Shown: positions 1 to 7,662 of the stretch, piece after piece
Numbering within the stretch: the stretch's first letter is position 1
Layout of the letters: the number at the start of each line of letters is the position of its first letter
Origin: Alteraurantiacibacter aquimixticola
GTDB lineage: Bacteria > Pseudomonadota > Alphaproteobacteria > Sphingomonadales > Sphingomonadaceae
Length of the DNA stretch: 43,150 bases
Direction of reading: 5' to 3'
Assembly (NCBI RefSeq): GCF_004965515.1
Contig: NZ_SSHH01000002.1
Coordinates: forward strand, 896,217-939,366
The notes under the pieces: model-generated
What the model was told of the DNA's origin: nothing
Databases searched by the model: none
The model's input: the letters and a program-made list of their open reading frames with translations, nothing else
Made by a program: the position numbers and the translations under genes

Positions 1-258
1 CGCGCGGGTCCCGGCAAAATTGCTCACTGCCATGCTGAAGCCGTCCGCGATCAGGTTGGCGACGCCGAGGATGATGACGGTGGTCGCCGTCAGCTGGCCG
101 CCGGCGCTGCCCGCGATCACGGCGAATGTGGTGACGACACCGTCGACGCCGCCCAACATGAAATCTGCAAGCGGGCTCTGGCCGCGCGGCCGTTCCAGCC
201 GCTTGTGGATACGGTGGAGCGTATGCTCGTCGGCGAGATCGCGGTCGGGGCGCTTCAT
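1..258 (-). CDS. VIT1/CCC1-family transporter, N-terminal part (cut by window edge)
   Basis: The first 86 codons are present and the gene runs off the left edge. The protein starts MKRPDRDLADEHTLHRIHKR and then enters a segment with LADFMLGGVDGVVTTFAVIAG and GVANLIADGFSMAVSNF. These are the characteristic first two membrane helices of the VIT1/CCC1 (nodulin-21-like) iron/manganese transporter family, whose members move Fe2+ or Mn2+ across a membrane. The ATG at 258 lies 5 bp after the stop of the universal stress protein gene, so the two are almost certainly co-transcribed. Metal specificity cannot be judged from the fragment. Family assignment is firm; the role in metal detoxification during stress is inference. 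Confidence 0.85.
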   Translation of the reverse strand, partial: MKRPDRDLADEHTLHRIHKRLERPRGQSPLADFMLGGVDGVVTTFAVIAGSAGGQLTATTVIILGVANLIADGFSMAVSNFAGTRA

Positions 259-263
259 CCCGC

Positions 264-683
264 TCAATCGCGCACGATCAGGACCGAGCATTTCGCATGG
301 CGGGCCACGCGCGCAGCATTGGCGCCCAGCAGCCAGTCCTTCATTTCGGGCCGGTGCGAGGAAAGGACGATAAGGTCGGCATCGATCTGGTCGGCGATAT
401 CGAGGATGCCGCCGGGAATGCTGCCCATGCCGACTTCGGTCGCCGCATCCTCTGCCCCCAACTCGCCAGCCAGCAACAGCAGCCGCGCCGCCGCCTTGTC
501 GACCAGCGCCTTGTAGGAGAGGCTCGACCACTGCGCTTCCATTCGCGCCACGCTGTCGGGCACCACCGTGCACAGGGTGATGGAGGCACCGAAGGACGCG
601 GCCATGGCCTGCGCAACCGGCACCGCCTTGCCCCAGGAACTGGGCTCGTCGAGGTCGACGGGTATCAGGATGCGACTATACAT
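264..683 (-). CDS. Universal stress protein (UspA family)
   Basis: This is a 139-residue single-domain protein of normal UspA length. It opens with MYSRILIPVDLDEPSS, the usual first beta strand with the conserved Asp, and ends with a nucleotide-binding-loop-like region (DLIVLSSHRPEMKDWLLG, then a terminal SVLIVRD strand). The full G-x2-G-x9-G(S/T) ATP motif is degenerate: GANAAR replaces GSVAER and there is no clear second glycine pair, so ATP binding is uncertain. It precedes the VIT transporter gene by 5 bp and diverges from the erythromycin-esterase operon. An FNR/FixK-like palindrome lies about 104 bp upstream, which suggests induction at low oxygen, as for many alphaproteobacterial Usp genes. 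Confidence 0.9.
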   Translation of the reverse strand: MYSRILIPVDLDEPSSWGKAVPVAQAMAASFGASITLCTVVPDSVARMEAQWSSLSYKALVDKAAARLLLLAGELGAEDAATEVGMGSIPGGILDIADQIDADLIVLSSHRPEMKDWLLGANAARVARHAKCSVLIVRD

Positions 684-780
684 GATGGGCCTCCTGCGAA
701 TGGCGAGGATAACACAGCGCAGCCGTGGTGAAAGGCCGCCATTTCCGACACAAGCCTAAGCCCGCATCCGCCCGACAGCC

Positions 781-794
781 TTGATGCGCGTCAA
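781..794. promoter_or_regulatory. FNR/FixK-type palindrome, box 1
   Basis: TTGATGCGCGTCAA fits the TTGA-N6-TCAA consensus of FNR/FixK/Anr regulators. It lies in the divergent gap between the Usp gene and the esterase gene. If it sits at -41.5, the predicted start for the Usp operon would be near 746, with a weak -10 (TTAGGC on the minus strand, 754-759). The match is seen directly; binding is inferred. Confidence 0.6.
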
Positions 795-816
795 GCCTCC
801 GCACGCGAACAGGTGG

Positions 817-830
817 TTGACCCGGATCAA
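817..830. promoter_or_regulatory. FNR/FixK-type palindrome, box 2
   Basis: TTGACCCGGATCAA is a second TTGA-N6-TCAA palindrome, 36 bp centre to centre from box 1. A TATCCG at 853-858 would be the -10 of a plus-strand promoter starting near 865, which places this box at the classic -41.5 activating position for the esterase operon. Confidence 0.6.
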
Positions 831-892
831 TGCGCTACCCATCGCGCGGCCCTATCCGTAATCTTGGCAATCGCTGCCTTTGGAGCGGAGAC

Positions 893-2218
893 ATGACAGC
901 CCACAGCCCGATCCGGACCATCGCATCCGACCTGCCCGATACGCTGCGGGCACGGGCAGAGCTGCTCCCCTCCCCCGACACGCCCGATTTCGGCAAGGCT
1001 TTCGACAGGTTCGGCGATGCGCGGATCGTGCTCTTGGGGGAGGCGACTCACGGCACGCATGAGTTCTACACCGCGCGGGCACAGATCACCCGGCGTCTGA
1101 TCGAGGAGCACGGCTTCAACATTATCGCGGTCGAAGGCGACTGGCCCGATATCGCCCGGCTCGACGAATATGTGCGGCATGGCGACGCACGCCCGCGCGC
1201 CGGGGAACCCTTTGCCCGCTTCCCCACATGGATGTGGCGCAACAAGGAAGTGCTCGCCTTTGCCGACTGGCTGCGCGGCCACAATGCCGAGCTGCCCGAA
1301 GAGCAGCGCGCCTGCATGCGCGGCCTCGACATCTACAGCCTGCGCGAATCCATGCATTCTGTGATCGCCTATCTCGACGAGCATTGCGCCGATGAAGCCG
1401 CCGAGGCGCGCCGCCGCTATGGCTGCCTGACCCCGTGGCAGGACGAGCCCCAATTCTATGGCCGCGCGGTCAAATATTCGGGCCTTGCAGAGTGCGAGGA
1501 CATCGTCGTCTCGCAGCTCGACGAGATGCTCAAGCGGCGGATGGAATTCATCGCCGAGGATGGCGAGCGCTATTTCGATGCCGAACAGAATGCCCGCATC
1601 GTGCGCGCGGCGGAGCGCTATTACCGCTCCATGTATCGCGGCGCGACGGAGAGCTGGAACCTGCGCGACCGGCACATGTTCGATACGCTCCAGCAGCTGA
1701 TGGCGCATCACAAGGAAGCGCGCGCGGTGGTGTGGGCGCATAACTCGCATATCGGCAATGCCTCGGCGACAGCGATGGGTTGGCAGGGCGAATTCAACAT
1801 CGGAGAGCTGGTCCGCAAGTCCTATGGCGACCAGGCGGTGCTGATCGGCTTCGGCACCGATCGCGGCACAGTGGCCGCAGCATCGGACTGGGGCGAGCAC
1901 ATGCAGGTGATGAAAGTCCGCCCGGCGCGCGACGATAGCTGGGAGAAGGCCTTCCGCCTGACCGGCCTCGCCCGATCGCTGACCGACTGGCGCACCCGCA
2001 AGGATGCAGAGCTTGTCTCCGCCCTCTCCGAAGTGCTGCTCGAACGGGCGATCGGCGTCGTCTACCGCCCGCATTCAGAACTCACGAACCATTATTTCGA
2101 AGCGGTCATGGCCGACCAGTTCGATGCCTTCGTCTGGTTCGAGGAAAGCCGCGCGGTGACACCACTGGGGCCGGAAAAACCGAGCGGGGCGGCCGATACC
2201 TGGCCGTTCGGGCTATGA
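893..2218 (+). CDS. Erythromycin esterase-like protein
   Basis: A 441-residue protein of the erythromycin-esterase superfamily (EreA/EreB-like). The start was set at ATG 893 because a purine-rich GGAGCGGAGAC precedes it; an in-frame codon 63 bp upstream lacks such a site. The active-site segment ARIVLLGEATHGTHEFY holds Glu50 and His53, which correspond to the catalytic Glu/His of EreB. AVEGDWPDIARLDEYVRH follows, and VVWAHNSHIGNAS supplies further conserved histidines. In Ere enzymes these residues activate water to open a macrolide lactone. Its stop overlaps the start of the next hydrolase (ATGA). Linkage to a hydrolase and a phosphoribosyltransferase behind an FNR-like box argues that this is a stress or metabolic hydrolase, not a resistance gene. 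The substrate is unknown. Confidence 0.88.
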   Translation: MTAHSPIRTIASDLPDTLRARAELLPSPDTPDFGKAFDRFGDARIVLLGEATHGTHEFYTARAQITRRLIEEHGFNIIAVEGDWPDIARLDEYVRHGDARPRAGEPFARFPTWMWRNKEVLAFADWLRGHNAELPEEQRACMRGLDIYSLRESMHSVIAYLDEHCADEAAEARRRYGCLTPWQDEPQFYGRAVKYSGLAECEDIVVSQLDEMLKRRMEFIAEDGERYFDAEQNARIVRAAERYYRSMYRGATESWNLRDRHMFDTLQQLMAHHKEARAVVWAHNSHIGNASATAMGWQGEFNIGELVRKSYGDQAVLIGFGTDRGTVAAASDWGEHMQVMKVRPARDDSWEKAFRLTGLARSLTDWRTRKDAELVSALSEVLLERAIGVVYRPHSELTNHYFEAVMADQFDAFVWFEESRAVTPLGPEKPSGAADTWPFGL

Positions 2219-2877
2219 GCGCGCCCGCACCCCCTCCCGGATGCAGCGAGGTCACGCTGAGCGGGCCGCTGGAACTGGGCGCCTATCTGGGTGTACCGGA
2301 GGATGCGAAGGGGCTGGTGATCTTCGCCCATGGCAGCGGCAGCGGACGCCTGAGCCCGCGCAACAATTACGTGGCCGGGCGTCTGCGAGAGGCGGGGCTG
2401 GCGACCTTGCTGCTCGACCTGCTCAATCCTGCAGAGGAAGCCGACCGGCGCAATGTCTTCGATATCCCGCTGCTCGCCTCGCGCCTGCGCCTCGCGGTCG
2501 ACTGGGCGGCGCAGCGGGAGGATATCGCGCACTTGCGGCCCGCATATTTCGGAGCGAGCACCGGCGGCGGCGCGGCGATCCGGGCGGCGGCAGGCGATGA
2601 GAGGATCGCCGCCATCGTCTCGCGCGGCGGCAGGCCCGACCTTGCCGGCGCCAATGCGCTGGCCACGGTCAAGACGCCGACGCTGCTGATCGTCGGCAGC
2701 CTTGATGGCATCGTGATCGAGCTCAACCGCGATGCCGCCAGCGCCATGCATTGCGAGAAGCGGCTGGCGATCGTCGAAGGTGCGGGGCATCTGTTCGAGG
2801 AGCCGGGTACGCTTGACGAGGTGGTGCAACTCGCCGCCGCTTGGTTCCTTCACCATCTTCAAGGAGAGAGGGCATGA
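2215..2877 (+). CDS. Dienelactone hydrolase-like alpha/beta hydrolase
   Basis: A 220-residue alpha/beta hydrolase. It begins with an acyl-binding strand LVIFAHGSGSGRLSPRN that carries the oxyanion region. The nucleophile elbow is FGASTGGG (Ser115), with acid GSLDG (Asp164) and base GAGH (His192), so the triad is complete. This compact form is usually annotated as a dienelactone-hydrolase family protein, but nucleophile Cys is replaced by Ser and no dienelactone pathway genes are nearby. It overlaps the esterase stop by ATGA at its start and the phosphoribosyltransferase by ATGA at its end, so the three are translationally coupled. The substrate is unknown. There is no signal peptide, so it acts in the cytoplasm. 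Confidence 0.87.
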   Translation: MSAPAPPPGCSEVTLSGPLELGAYLGVPEDAKGLVIFAHGSGSGRLSPRNNYVAGRLREAGLATLLLDLLNPAEEADRRNVFDIPLLASRLRLAVDWAAQREDIAHLRPAYFGASTGGGAAIRAAAGDERIAAIVSRGGRPDLAGANALATVKTPTLLIVGSLDGIVIELNRDAASAMHCEKRLAIVEGAGHLFEEPGTLDEVVQLAAAWFLHHLQGERA

Positions 2878-3539
2878 GCAGGTTTTTCGCCAATCGACGC
2901 GAAGCCGGGCGCGAGCTGGCCGACGCACTGGCCGAACTCGATATCGAGGACCCGATCGTCTTCGCCCTGCCGCGCGGCGGAGTGCCGGTCGGTTTCCAGG
3001 TGGCGCGTGTGCTCAAGGCCCCGCTCGACATCCTGCTGGTGCGCAAGATCGGCGCGCCCAGGCACAAGGAATACGGGATCGGGGCGCTGGTGGACGGCGC
3101 TTCCCCGCAAGTGGTGATCGACGAGGAGCACGCCGAAATGGTCGGCGCCACGCCCGAATATATCGAGGAAGAAGTGCAGAGGCAGCTGGCCGAAGTGGAG
3201 CGCCGCCGCGCCGCCTATGGCTCGAGCATGGCGAATTCGCCCAAGGGCCGCAACGTGATCGTGGTGGATGACGGCATCGCCACGGGAGGCACGGTGAAAG
3301 CGGCGCTACAGGCGCTACGCAAGTCGGGCGCGGCGCATATCGTGCTCGCCGTCCCGGTCGCCCCGCGTTCCGCGATCAACGAGATGAAAGAGCTGTGCGA
3401 CGAGGTCGTGTGCCTGACCATGCCCGATCCCTTCTATGCCGTCGGCGCGCGCTATGACGATTTCGACCAGGTCGAGGATTCCGAAGTGGTCGAGCTGCTG
3501 GCCGAAGCAAAGCAGTTTACCGCGCCCGACAAGGCCTGA
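2874..3539 (+). CDS. Phosphoribosyltransferase family protein
   Basis: A 221-residue type I phosphoribosyltransferase. The PRPP-binding motif NVIVVDDGIATGGT is at residues 127-140. The flexible hood region is LPRGGVPVGFQVARVLKAPL near residues 32-51. The start at 2874 overlaps the previous stop (ATGA) and has AAGGAGAGAGG just upstream; an in-frame codon 33 bp earlier lies inside the hydrolase gene and was rejected. Proteins of this subfamily accompany erythromycin-esterase-like and dienelactone-hydrolase-like proteins in many proteobacteria, sometimes as fusions, but their base acceptor is not defined. No purine or pyrimidine biosynthesis gene adjoins it. Confidence 0.87.
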   Translation: MSRFFANRREAGRELADALAELDIEDPIVFALPRGGVPVGFQVARVLKAPLDILLVRKIGAPRHKEYGIGALVDGASPQVVIDEEHAEMVGATPEYIEEEVQRQLAEVERRRAAYGSSMANSPKGRNVIVVDDGIATGGTVKAALQALRKSGAAHIVLAVPVAPRSAINEMKELCDEVVCLTMPDPFYAVGARYDDFDQVEDSEVVELLAEAKQFTAPDKA

Positions 3540-3577
3540 CCGCTTACCCGGACGAGCTCGCGCAGGTGATTTCCTTG

Positions 3578-3590
3578 CTTGTGTGACAAG
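3578..3590. promoter_or_regulatory. Short palindrome before the lysophospholipase-like gene
   Basis: CTTGTGTGACAAG has perfect 5-bp arms around GTG, in the 128-bp gap before the hydrolase at 3668. It could be an operator for that gene or a chance palindrome. No convincing terminator for the upstream operon is visible in this gap. Confidence 0.25.
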
Positions 3591-3667
3591 TTCAAGCGAT
3601 CCTTGGGCGAATTGGGACCTCGTGCCATGTCGCGCTGGCGGTACGACGAGAGGAAGCTCGATTTTCA

Positions 3668-4633
3668 ATGGCCTCCATGACCGATCACACAGTATCGCGC
3701 TCACCCCGTTGCCGCCTTCCAAATGGCATGACGATCGGGCAGTGGTCCGCCGCCGATGACTGGCCGCTGCGCTCCTTCGCCCTCCCCGCCCACGGTCATG
3801 CGGCCGGAAGCCTTTTGTTCCTTGGCGGCAGGGGCGATTTCTTCGAAAAATATGTCGAGGCGATAGAGCACTGGGCCACACGCGGCTGGAATGTCGCCGG
3901 CTTCGACTGGCGCGGGCAGGGCGGTTCGGGACGACTGCATCCTGAAGGGCTCTGCCATATCGACGACTTTGCCCAATTCCTTGGCGATCTCGGCGACTTC
4001 TGGGCCGACTGGCGCTCCTCGTCCAGCGGGCCGCATATCGCGATCGGCCACTCCATGGGCGCGCACATCCTCCTCCGCGCGGCGGCGGAGGAGAGGATCG
4101 CACCCGATGGGATCGTGCTGCTATCGCCCATGATCGGCATCCGGGCAGGTCCTGTCGGCGCGCAGTTTGCCCGGCGGATCGCGCGGATCGGCAATGTCCC
4201 GGGCCTGCGCCACCGGCCGGTGTGGAAAGGAAGCGGCAGCCCCATGCCGGGTCGCATAACCTCCTGCCCGGTCCGGCACGCGGAAAAGCTGTGGTGGAAG
4301 GCGCACCACCCCGACCTCGCGCGCGGTGCCCCGAGCTGGGGATGGGTGGCGGCCGCCGGTCGCTCCATGGCGACGCTCGATCCGCTCCTGCGCGCCCGCC
4401 GACTGGAGGTCCCGGGGCTCATCCTCTCCGCCCGCCGCGACCCGGTTATCGACTTGCAGTCGATCCGCGCCGCCCATCGGGAGCTCCCGCATTGGGACTA
4501 TGGCGTGATCGACAATGCCGGGCACGAATTGCTGCGCGAGCAGGATCTACCGCGCCATGAGTGCCTGCACCGGATCGACAGCTTTCTCGATCGCCAGACC
4601 GGCAAACACGAGCCAACAGTGTCGGGTTCGTGA
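3668..4633 (+). CDS. Alpha/beta hydrolase, lysophospholipase (PldB)-like
   Basis: A 321-residue alpha/beta hydrolase of the monoacylglycerol lipase/PldB type. The pattern is FDWRGQGGSGR followed by the nucleophile elbow IGHSMGAH (Ser129), acid SARRDPVID (Asp258) and base NAGHELLRE (His286). GAGAGGAAG lies about 11 bases before the ATG; a second ATG nine bases later is possible. No signal peptide is evident. It is followed in the same orientation by pmtA and a membrane protein, so lysophospholipid or monoacylglycerol turnover is a reasonable role. Exact substrate specificity cannot be read from the sequence. Confidence 0.85.
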   Translation: MASMTDHTVSRSPRCRLPNGMTIGQWSAADDWPLRSFALPAHGHAAGSLLFLGGRGDFFEKYVEAIEHWATRGWNVAGFDWRGQGGSGRLHPEGLCHIDDFAQFLGDLGDFWADWRSSSSGPHIAIGHSMGAHILLRAAAEERIAPDGIVLLSPMIGIRAGPVGAQFARRIARIGNVPGLRHRPVWKGSGSPMPGRITSCPVRHAEKLWWKAHHPDLARGAPSWGWVAAAGRSMATLDPLLRARRLEVPGLILSARRDPVIDLQSIRAAHRELPHWDYGVIDNAGHELLREQDLPRHECLHRIDSFLDRQTGKHEPTVSGS

Positions 4634-4713
4634 CCAAATCCTGCCACGTGTCGCATTAGTTCAACAATTGTGCCCCAAATCCGCTGCGACGGAAATCGCA
4701 TGACGGATTTGAC

Positions 4714-5355
4714 ATGCATACTACTGGGGTAGCCACCGCTTACGACAGGTGGGCACCGATCTACGATCTGGTTTTCGGAAACGTCTTCGCCGGCGGGCGC
4801 CGGGAAGCGATCGACGCTGCCGAACGCGTTGGCGGCGCAATCCTGGAAATCGGCATAGGAACCGGCATTTCACTGCCGCTCTACCGCGCGGACAGCCAGG
4901 TTTACGGTGTCGATATCTCCGATGCCATGCTCGACAAGGCCCGCGAGCGCGTCGAGCGCCTTGGCCTCACGAGCGTGCGCGAAATTGCCCGGATGGATGC
5001 CGAGGACCTGCAATATGGCGACGAGACATTCGACGTGGCGGTCGCTCAATATGTCATCACCGCCGTACCCGATCCGGAAAAGGCGATGGATGAGCTGGTG
5101 CGCGTGACGCGCCCGGGTGGCGAGATCATCATCACCACCAGGGTTGGGGCCGGCCACGGCATGCGCGGAAAGATCGAAAAGGCGCTGATGCCGCTCACTA
5201 CAAGGCTGGGATTCCGCACCGACTTTCCCTGGGCACGCTACGAAAACTGGGCGTCCCGCAATCCCCAGGCACTTCTGCTCGAACAGCGCCCGCTGGCGCC
5301 TCTCGGCCACTTCTCACTCGTTCGTTACCGCAAACTCGCAGGAAAACCGGCATGA
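4714..5355 (+). CDS. pmtA: Phosphatidylethanolamine N-methyltransferase, Rhodobacter type
   Basis: A 213-residue SAM-dependent methyltransferase. The N-terminus AYDRWAPIYDLVFGNVFAGG is the signature of the Rhodobacter/Sinorhizobium-type PmtA that converts phosphatidylethanolamine to phosphatidylcholine in successive methylations. The SAM motif ILEIGIGTGISLPLY is at residues 43-57, with GVDISDAMLDKA and MDAEDLQYGDETFDVAV following. The start ATG 4714 has only a modest GACGGA site. Its stop overlaps the ATG of the next membrane-protein gene (ATGA), which implies translational coupling. A psd gene that supplies phosphatidylethanolamine lies 2.3 kb downstream. A UbiE-like quinone methyltransferase is the main alternative, but the N-terminal signature favours PmtA. 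Confidence 0.85.
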   Translation: MHTTGVATAYDRWAPIYDLVFGNVFAGGRREAIDAAERVGGAILEIGIGTGISLPLYRADSQVYGVDISDAMLDKARERVERLGLTSVREIARMDAEDLQYGDETFDVAVAQYVITAVPDPEKAMDELVRVTRPGGEIIITTRVGAGHGMRGKIEKALMPLTTRLGFRTDFPWARYENWASRNPQALLLEQRPLAPLGHFSLVRYRKLAGKPA

Positions 5356-5987
5356 CACAGAAATTCGCAGCACCACGCGCCAAGCTGTCCGAGCTGCGCG
5401 GCCAGTTGCACGAACAGCGCTGGGACGACCACCGCTATTACCATCACAGCGTGATCAATCAGAGCCTGCACTTCGTAAGCGCGGTGACTTTCATTGTCGC
5501 CTACCTGATCGTCTGGCGGGAGCCCGCGATCGCCGCGCTGCTGGGCTGGGGCGTCGCCATGACCTCGCGCCAGGCGGGGCACTTCTTTTTCGAGCCGCGC
5601 GGCTATGACGAGGTCAACGATTGCACGCATGAGCACAAGGAAGAGATCAAGGTCGGCTACAACCTGGTGCGCAAGGTCATCCTGATGGCGCTGTGGGCGG
5701 CGATCCCGCTGGTCCTGCTTCTGGACCCCACCTTCTTCGGCATCTTCGTGCCACATGTTGGCGTGCTCGAATTCCTCGACCATCTCGGCAAATTGTGGCT
5801 CGTACTGGGTGTCGGCGGCCTTGTCTTCCGCACGGTGCAGCTGTTCTTCATCCGCGATGTCGATACCGGGCTGGTCTGGGCAACGAAAATCCTGACCGAT
5901 CCATTCAACGACTTCCGGCTCTATCGCCAGGCCCCTGCGGAACTGACCCGCCGGGCGCTGGCGCGGCTCCCGGCGCGGGCGCGCTGA
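5352..5987 (+). CDS. Mpo1/DUF962-like integral membrane protein
   Basis: A 211-residue membrane protein with hydrophobic segments near residues 41-55, 58-70, 108-125 and 145-160. Residues 29-40 read YYHHSVINQSLH and residues 73-82 read RQAGHFFFEP. This matches the two histidine signatures I recall for the YGL010W/Mpo1 (DUF962) family: HH-x3-N-x3-H and GH-x3-E. Yeast Mpo1 is an Fe2+ dioxygenase that alpha-oxidises 2-hydroxy fatty acids. The loop between the motifs is shorter than in yeast, so the assignment is tentative. It overlaps pmtA by ATGA and converges on the aminotransferase gene with 8 bp between stops. Sphingomonads carry 2-hydroxy fatty acids in their sphingolipids, which makes a lipid role attractive but unproven. 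Confidence 0.6.
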   Translation: MTQKFAAPRAKLSELRGQLHEQRWDDHRYYHHSVINQSLHFVSAVTFIVAYLIVWREPAIAALLGWGVAMTSRQAGHFFFEPRGYDEVNDCTHEHKEEIKVGYNLVRKVILMALWAAIPLVLLLDPTFFGIFVPHVGVLEFLDHLGKLWLVLGVGGLVFRTVQLFFIRDVDTGLVWATKILTDPFNDFRLYRQAPAELTRRALARLPARAR

Positions 5988-5995
5988 GTGGTTCC

Positions 5996-7654
5996 CTAGC
6001 GCAGCGCGTGGTGCAGCATTTCGCTCACCACGCGCTTGCGCAGAACCTTGCGCGCATCGCCTTCGGGCAGCCACCACCAGCCGTCATCGTCCATCGCCTG
6101 AGCCGCCGCCATGAAGCGGTCGGCAACCTTGGCGAACTCCGCCTCGCCATAGGCCAGGCTGAAGATGAAGCGGCCCGTGCCAACCCAGCTCAGCGCCAGC
6201 CCCTCGGCGCGCAAATAATACTGGAGCATCCAGTGATAGCGTCCCGGTTGCAGGTAATGGACGGTCCAGATCGTGCCGAGATTGGCCACGCGCAAGGGCA
6301 GCCCCGCAGCCTTCAGCCGCTCGTTGAGAGCGGCGGCGCGGGCGTTCCAGTTCTCGTCCAGGCCGTCATAGAGCACCCTGCCCTGATCGCTTTCCATGCG
6401 GCGGAGGAAGGCATCCATCGCCCCCATCACATAGGGATGCGAGTTGAAGGTACCGCGGGCGAAGCAAATATCCGCTGGTCGGTCCTCGCGAAAGCGCTTC
6501 ATCAGATCCGCCTTGCCGCACAACACGCCGACCGGCAGCCCGCCGCCCAGCGTCTTGCCGTATGTGATCATGTCGGGCTCGATCCCGCCGAAATATTCGC
6601 ATGCGCCGCGCGCGGCGAGGCGGAAGCCGGTGAAGACCTCGTCCATGATCAGCACGATGCCGTTGGCGCGGCAGGTCTGCGCCAGCCGTGCCAGCCAATC
6701 GGCATAGGCCTGCCGTTCCGCCAGCGGCTTTTCGCGCGCGCCCATCAGCGTAGAATCCCCCGGCGCATTGGCATTGGGGTGCAGCGCCTGCAGCGGGTTG
6801 ACGAGGACGCAGGCGATATCCTTCCGGCTCGCCAGTACCTTGAGGGTCTTCTCGCTCATATCGGCCAGCGTATAGGTCCGTTCGGCCGGCAGCGGGTTGC
6901 CAACACCCGGCTGCACATCGTCCCACCAGCCGTGATAGGCCCCGGCGAAGCGCACCAGATGCGTGCGCCCGGTGTGATAGCGCGCCAGCCGCACGGCCTG
7001 CATAACCGCCTCCGTCCCCGACATGTGGAAGGACACCGCATCAAGGCCGGAGATCGCCTGCAGGCGGCGGACATTGTCGGCCACCACCGGATGAAGTCCC
7101 GCCAGCGTCGGGCCCAGGTCGGCGGCCGTTTCGGCGCCCTCGGCAATGGTTTCGCGATAGGCGTCCACACCCAAGAGGTTCACGCCGTAGGAGCCGGTGA
7201 GATCGTAGAACTCGTTCCCGTCGAGGTCGGTCAGCATGACGCCGGAGGACGCTTGGTAGAAGGACCCGGCGGAAAGGTTCTCGCGCACAATCGGACTGAA
7301 CTGGAAGGGCACGCGATAGGTGCTGGTGAAGCGGATATCGGGAATGCCGTCGGCGATCTCGGCAGTATAGGCGGCGGTCTTTGCGAAGCGCTCCCGGTAG
7401 ATGGCAGCCAGCTGTTCGAACCCGGCGCGGCGCTGCTGCACGATCGCATCGGGCGCGCCGTCGGCGGCGAAGAACTCCTCTTCCGCAAAGGAATAGCTCG
7501 GCACCAGCCGCGCAGCGCGGCGCGCCATGCGCGAATGGCCCGCCAGCGAGCGGTGCTTGGCGCGCGAAAGCTGCACGCGGCGGCGCACGGCCCGCGCACT
7601 CACGAGCCCTGCCGCAGTGCCGCAGGCCGCCAGGAACCAATTGCTTCGTTTCAC
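5996..7654 (-). CDS. Class III PLP aminotransferase with N-terminal membrane anchor
   Basis: About 552 residues, roughly 100 longer than ordinary class III aminotransferases or glutamate-1-semialdehyde aminomutases. The PLP lysine is in TYGKTLGGGLPVGV (Lys367 from this start), with the cofactor aspartate in LIMDEVFTGFR (Asp338), SGTEAVMQAVRLAR, and GAYHGWWDD. The extra N-terminus starts MKRSNWFLAACGTAAGLVSA, a short hydrophobic helix followed by a strongly basic stretch, which suggests cytoplasmic-face membrane anchoring. I chose GTG 7654 because GGGAG lies 8 bases before it; another GTG at 7663 overlaps that site. It diverges from psd across a 35-bp gap and converges on the pmtA pair. The substrate is unknown; amino-lipid chemistry is a guess from context. 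There are no haem biosynthesis genes nearby, so GSA aminomutase is unlikely. Confidence 0.85.
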   Translation of the reverse strand: MKRSNWFLAACGTAAGLVSARAVRRRVQLSRAKHRSLAGHSRMARRAARLVPSYSFAEEEFFAADGAPDAIVQQRRAGFEQLAAIYRERFAKTAAYTAEIADGIPDIRFTSTYRVPFQFSPIVRENLSAGSFYQASSGVMLTDLDGNEFYDLTGSYGVNLLGVDAYRETIAEGAETAADLGPTLAGLHPVVADNVRRLQAISGLDAVSFHMSGTEAVMQAVRLARYHTGRTHLVRFAGAYHGWWDDVQPGVGNPLPAERTYTLADMSEKTLKVLASRKDIACVLVNPLQALHPNANAPGDSTLMGAREKPLAERQAYADWLARLAQTCRANGIVLIMDEVFTGFRLAARGACEYFGGIEPDMITYGKTLGGGLPVGVLCGKADLMKRFREDRPADICFARGTFNSHPYVMGAMDAFLRRMESDQGRVLYDGLDENWNARAAALNERLKAAGLPLRVANLGTIWTVHYLQPGRYHWMLQYYLRAEGLALSWVGTGRFIFSLAYGEAEFAKVADRFMAAAQAMDDDGWWWLPEGDARKVLRKRVVSEMLHHALR

Positions 7655-7662
7655 TCTAAGCA

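Noticed and set aside
827..2074. A 415-codon open frame on the minus strand
   Set aside because: It is antisense to the erythromycin-esterase-like gene and rich in Ala/Arg/His shadow codons.
893..2218. Antibiotic resistance gene
   Set aside because: The fold matches erythromycin esterases, but the operon partners, the FNR-like box and the lack of mobile DNA point to a housekeeping or stress role.
5996..7654. Glutamate-1-semialdehyde aminomutase (hemL)
   Set aside because: The core resembles it, but the N-terminal extension, the length and the absence of haem genes argue against this.
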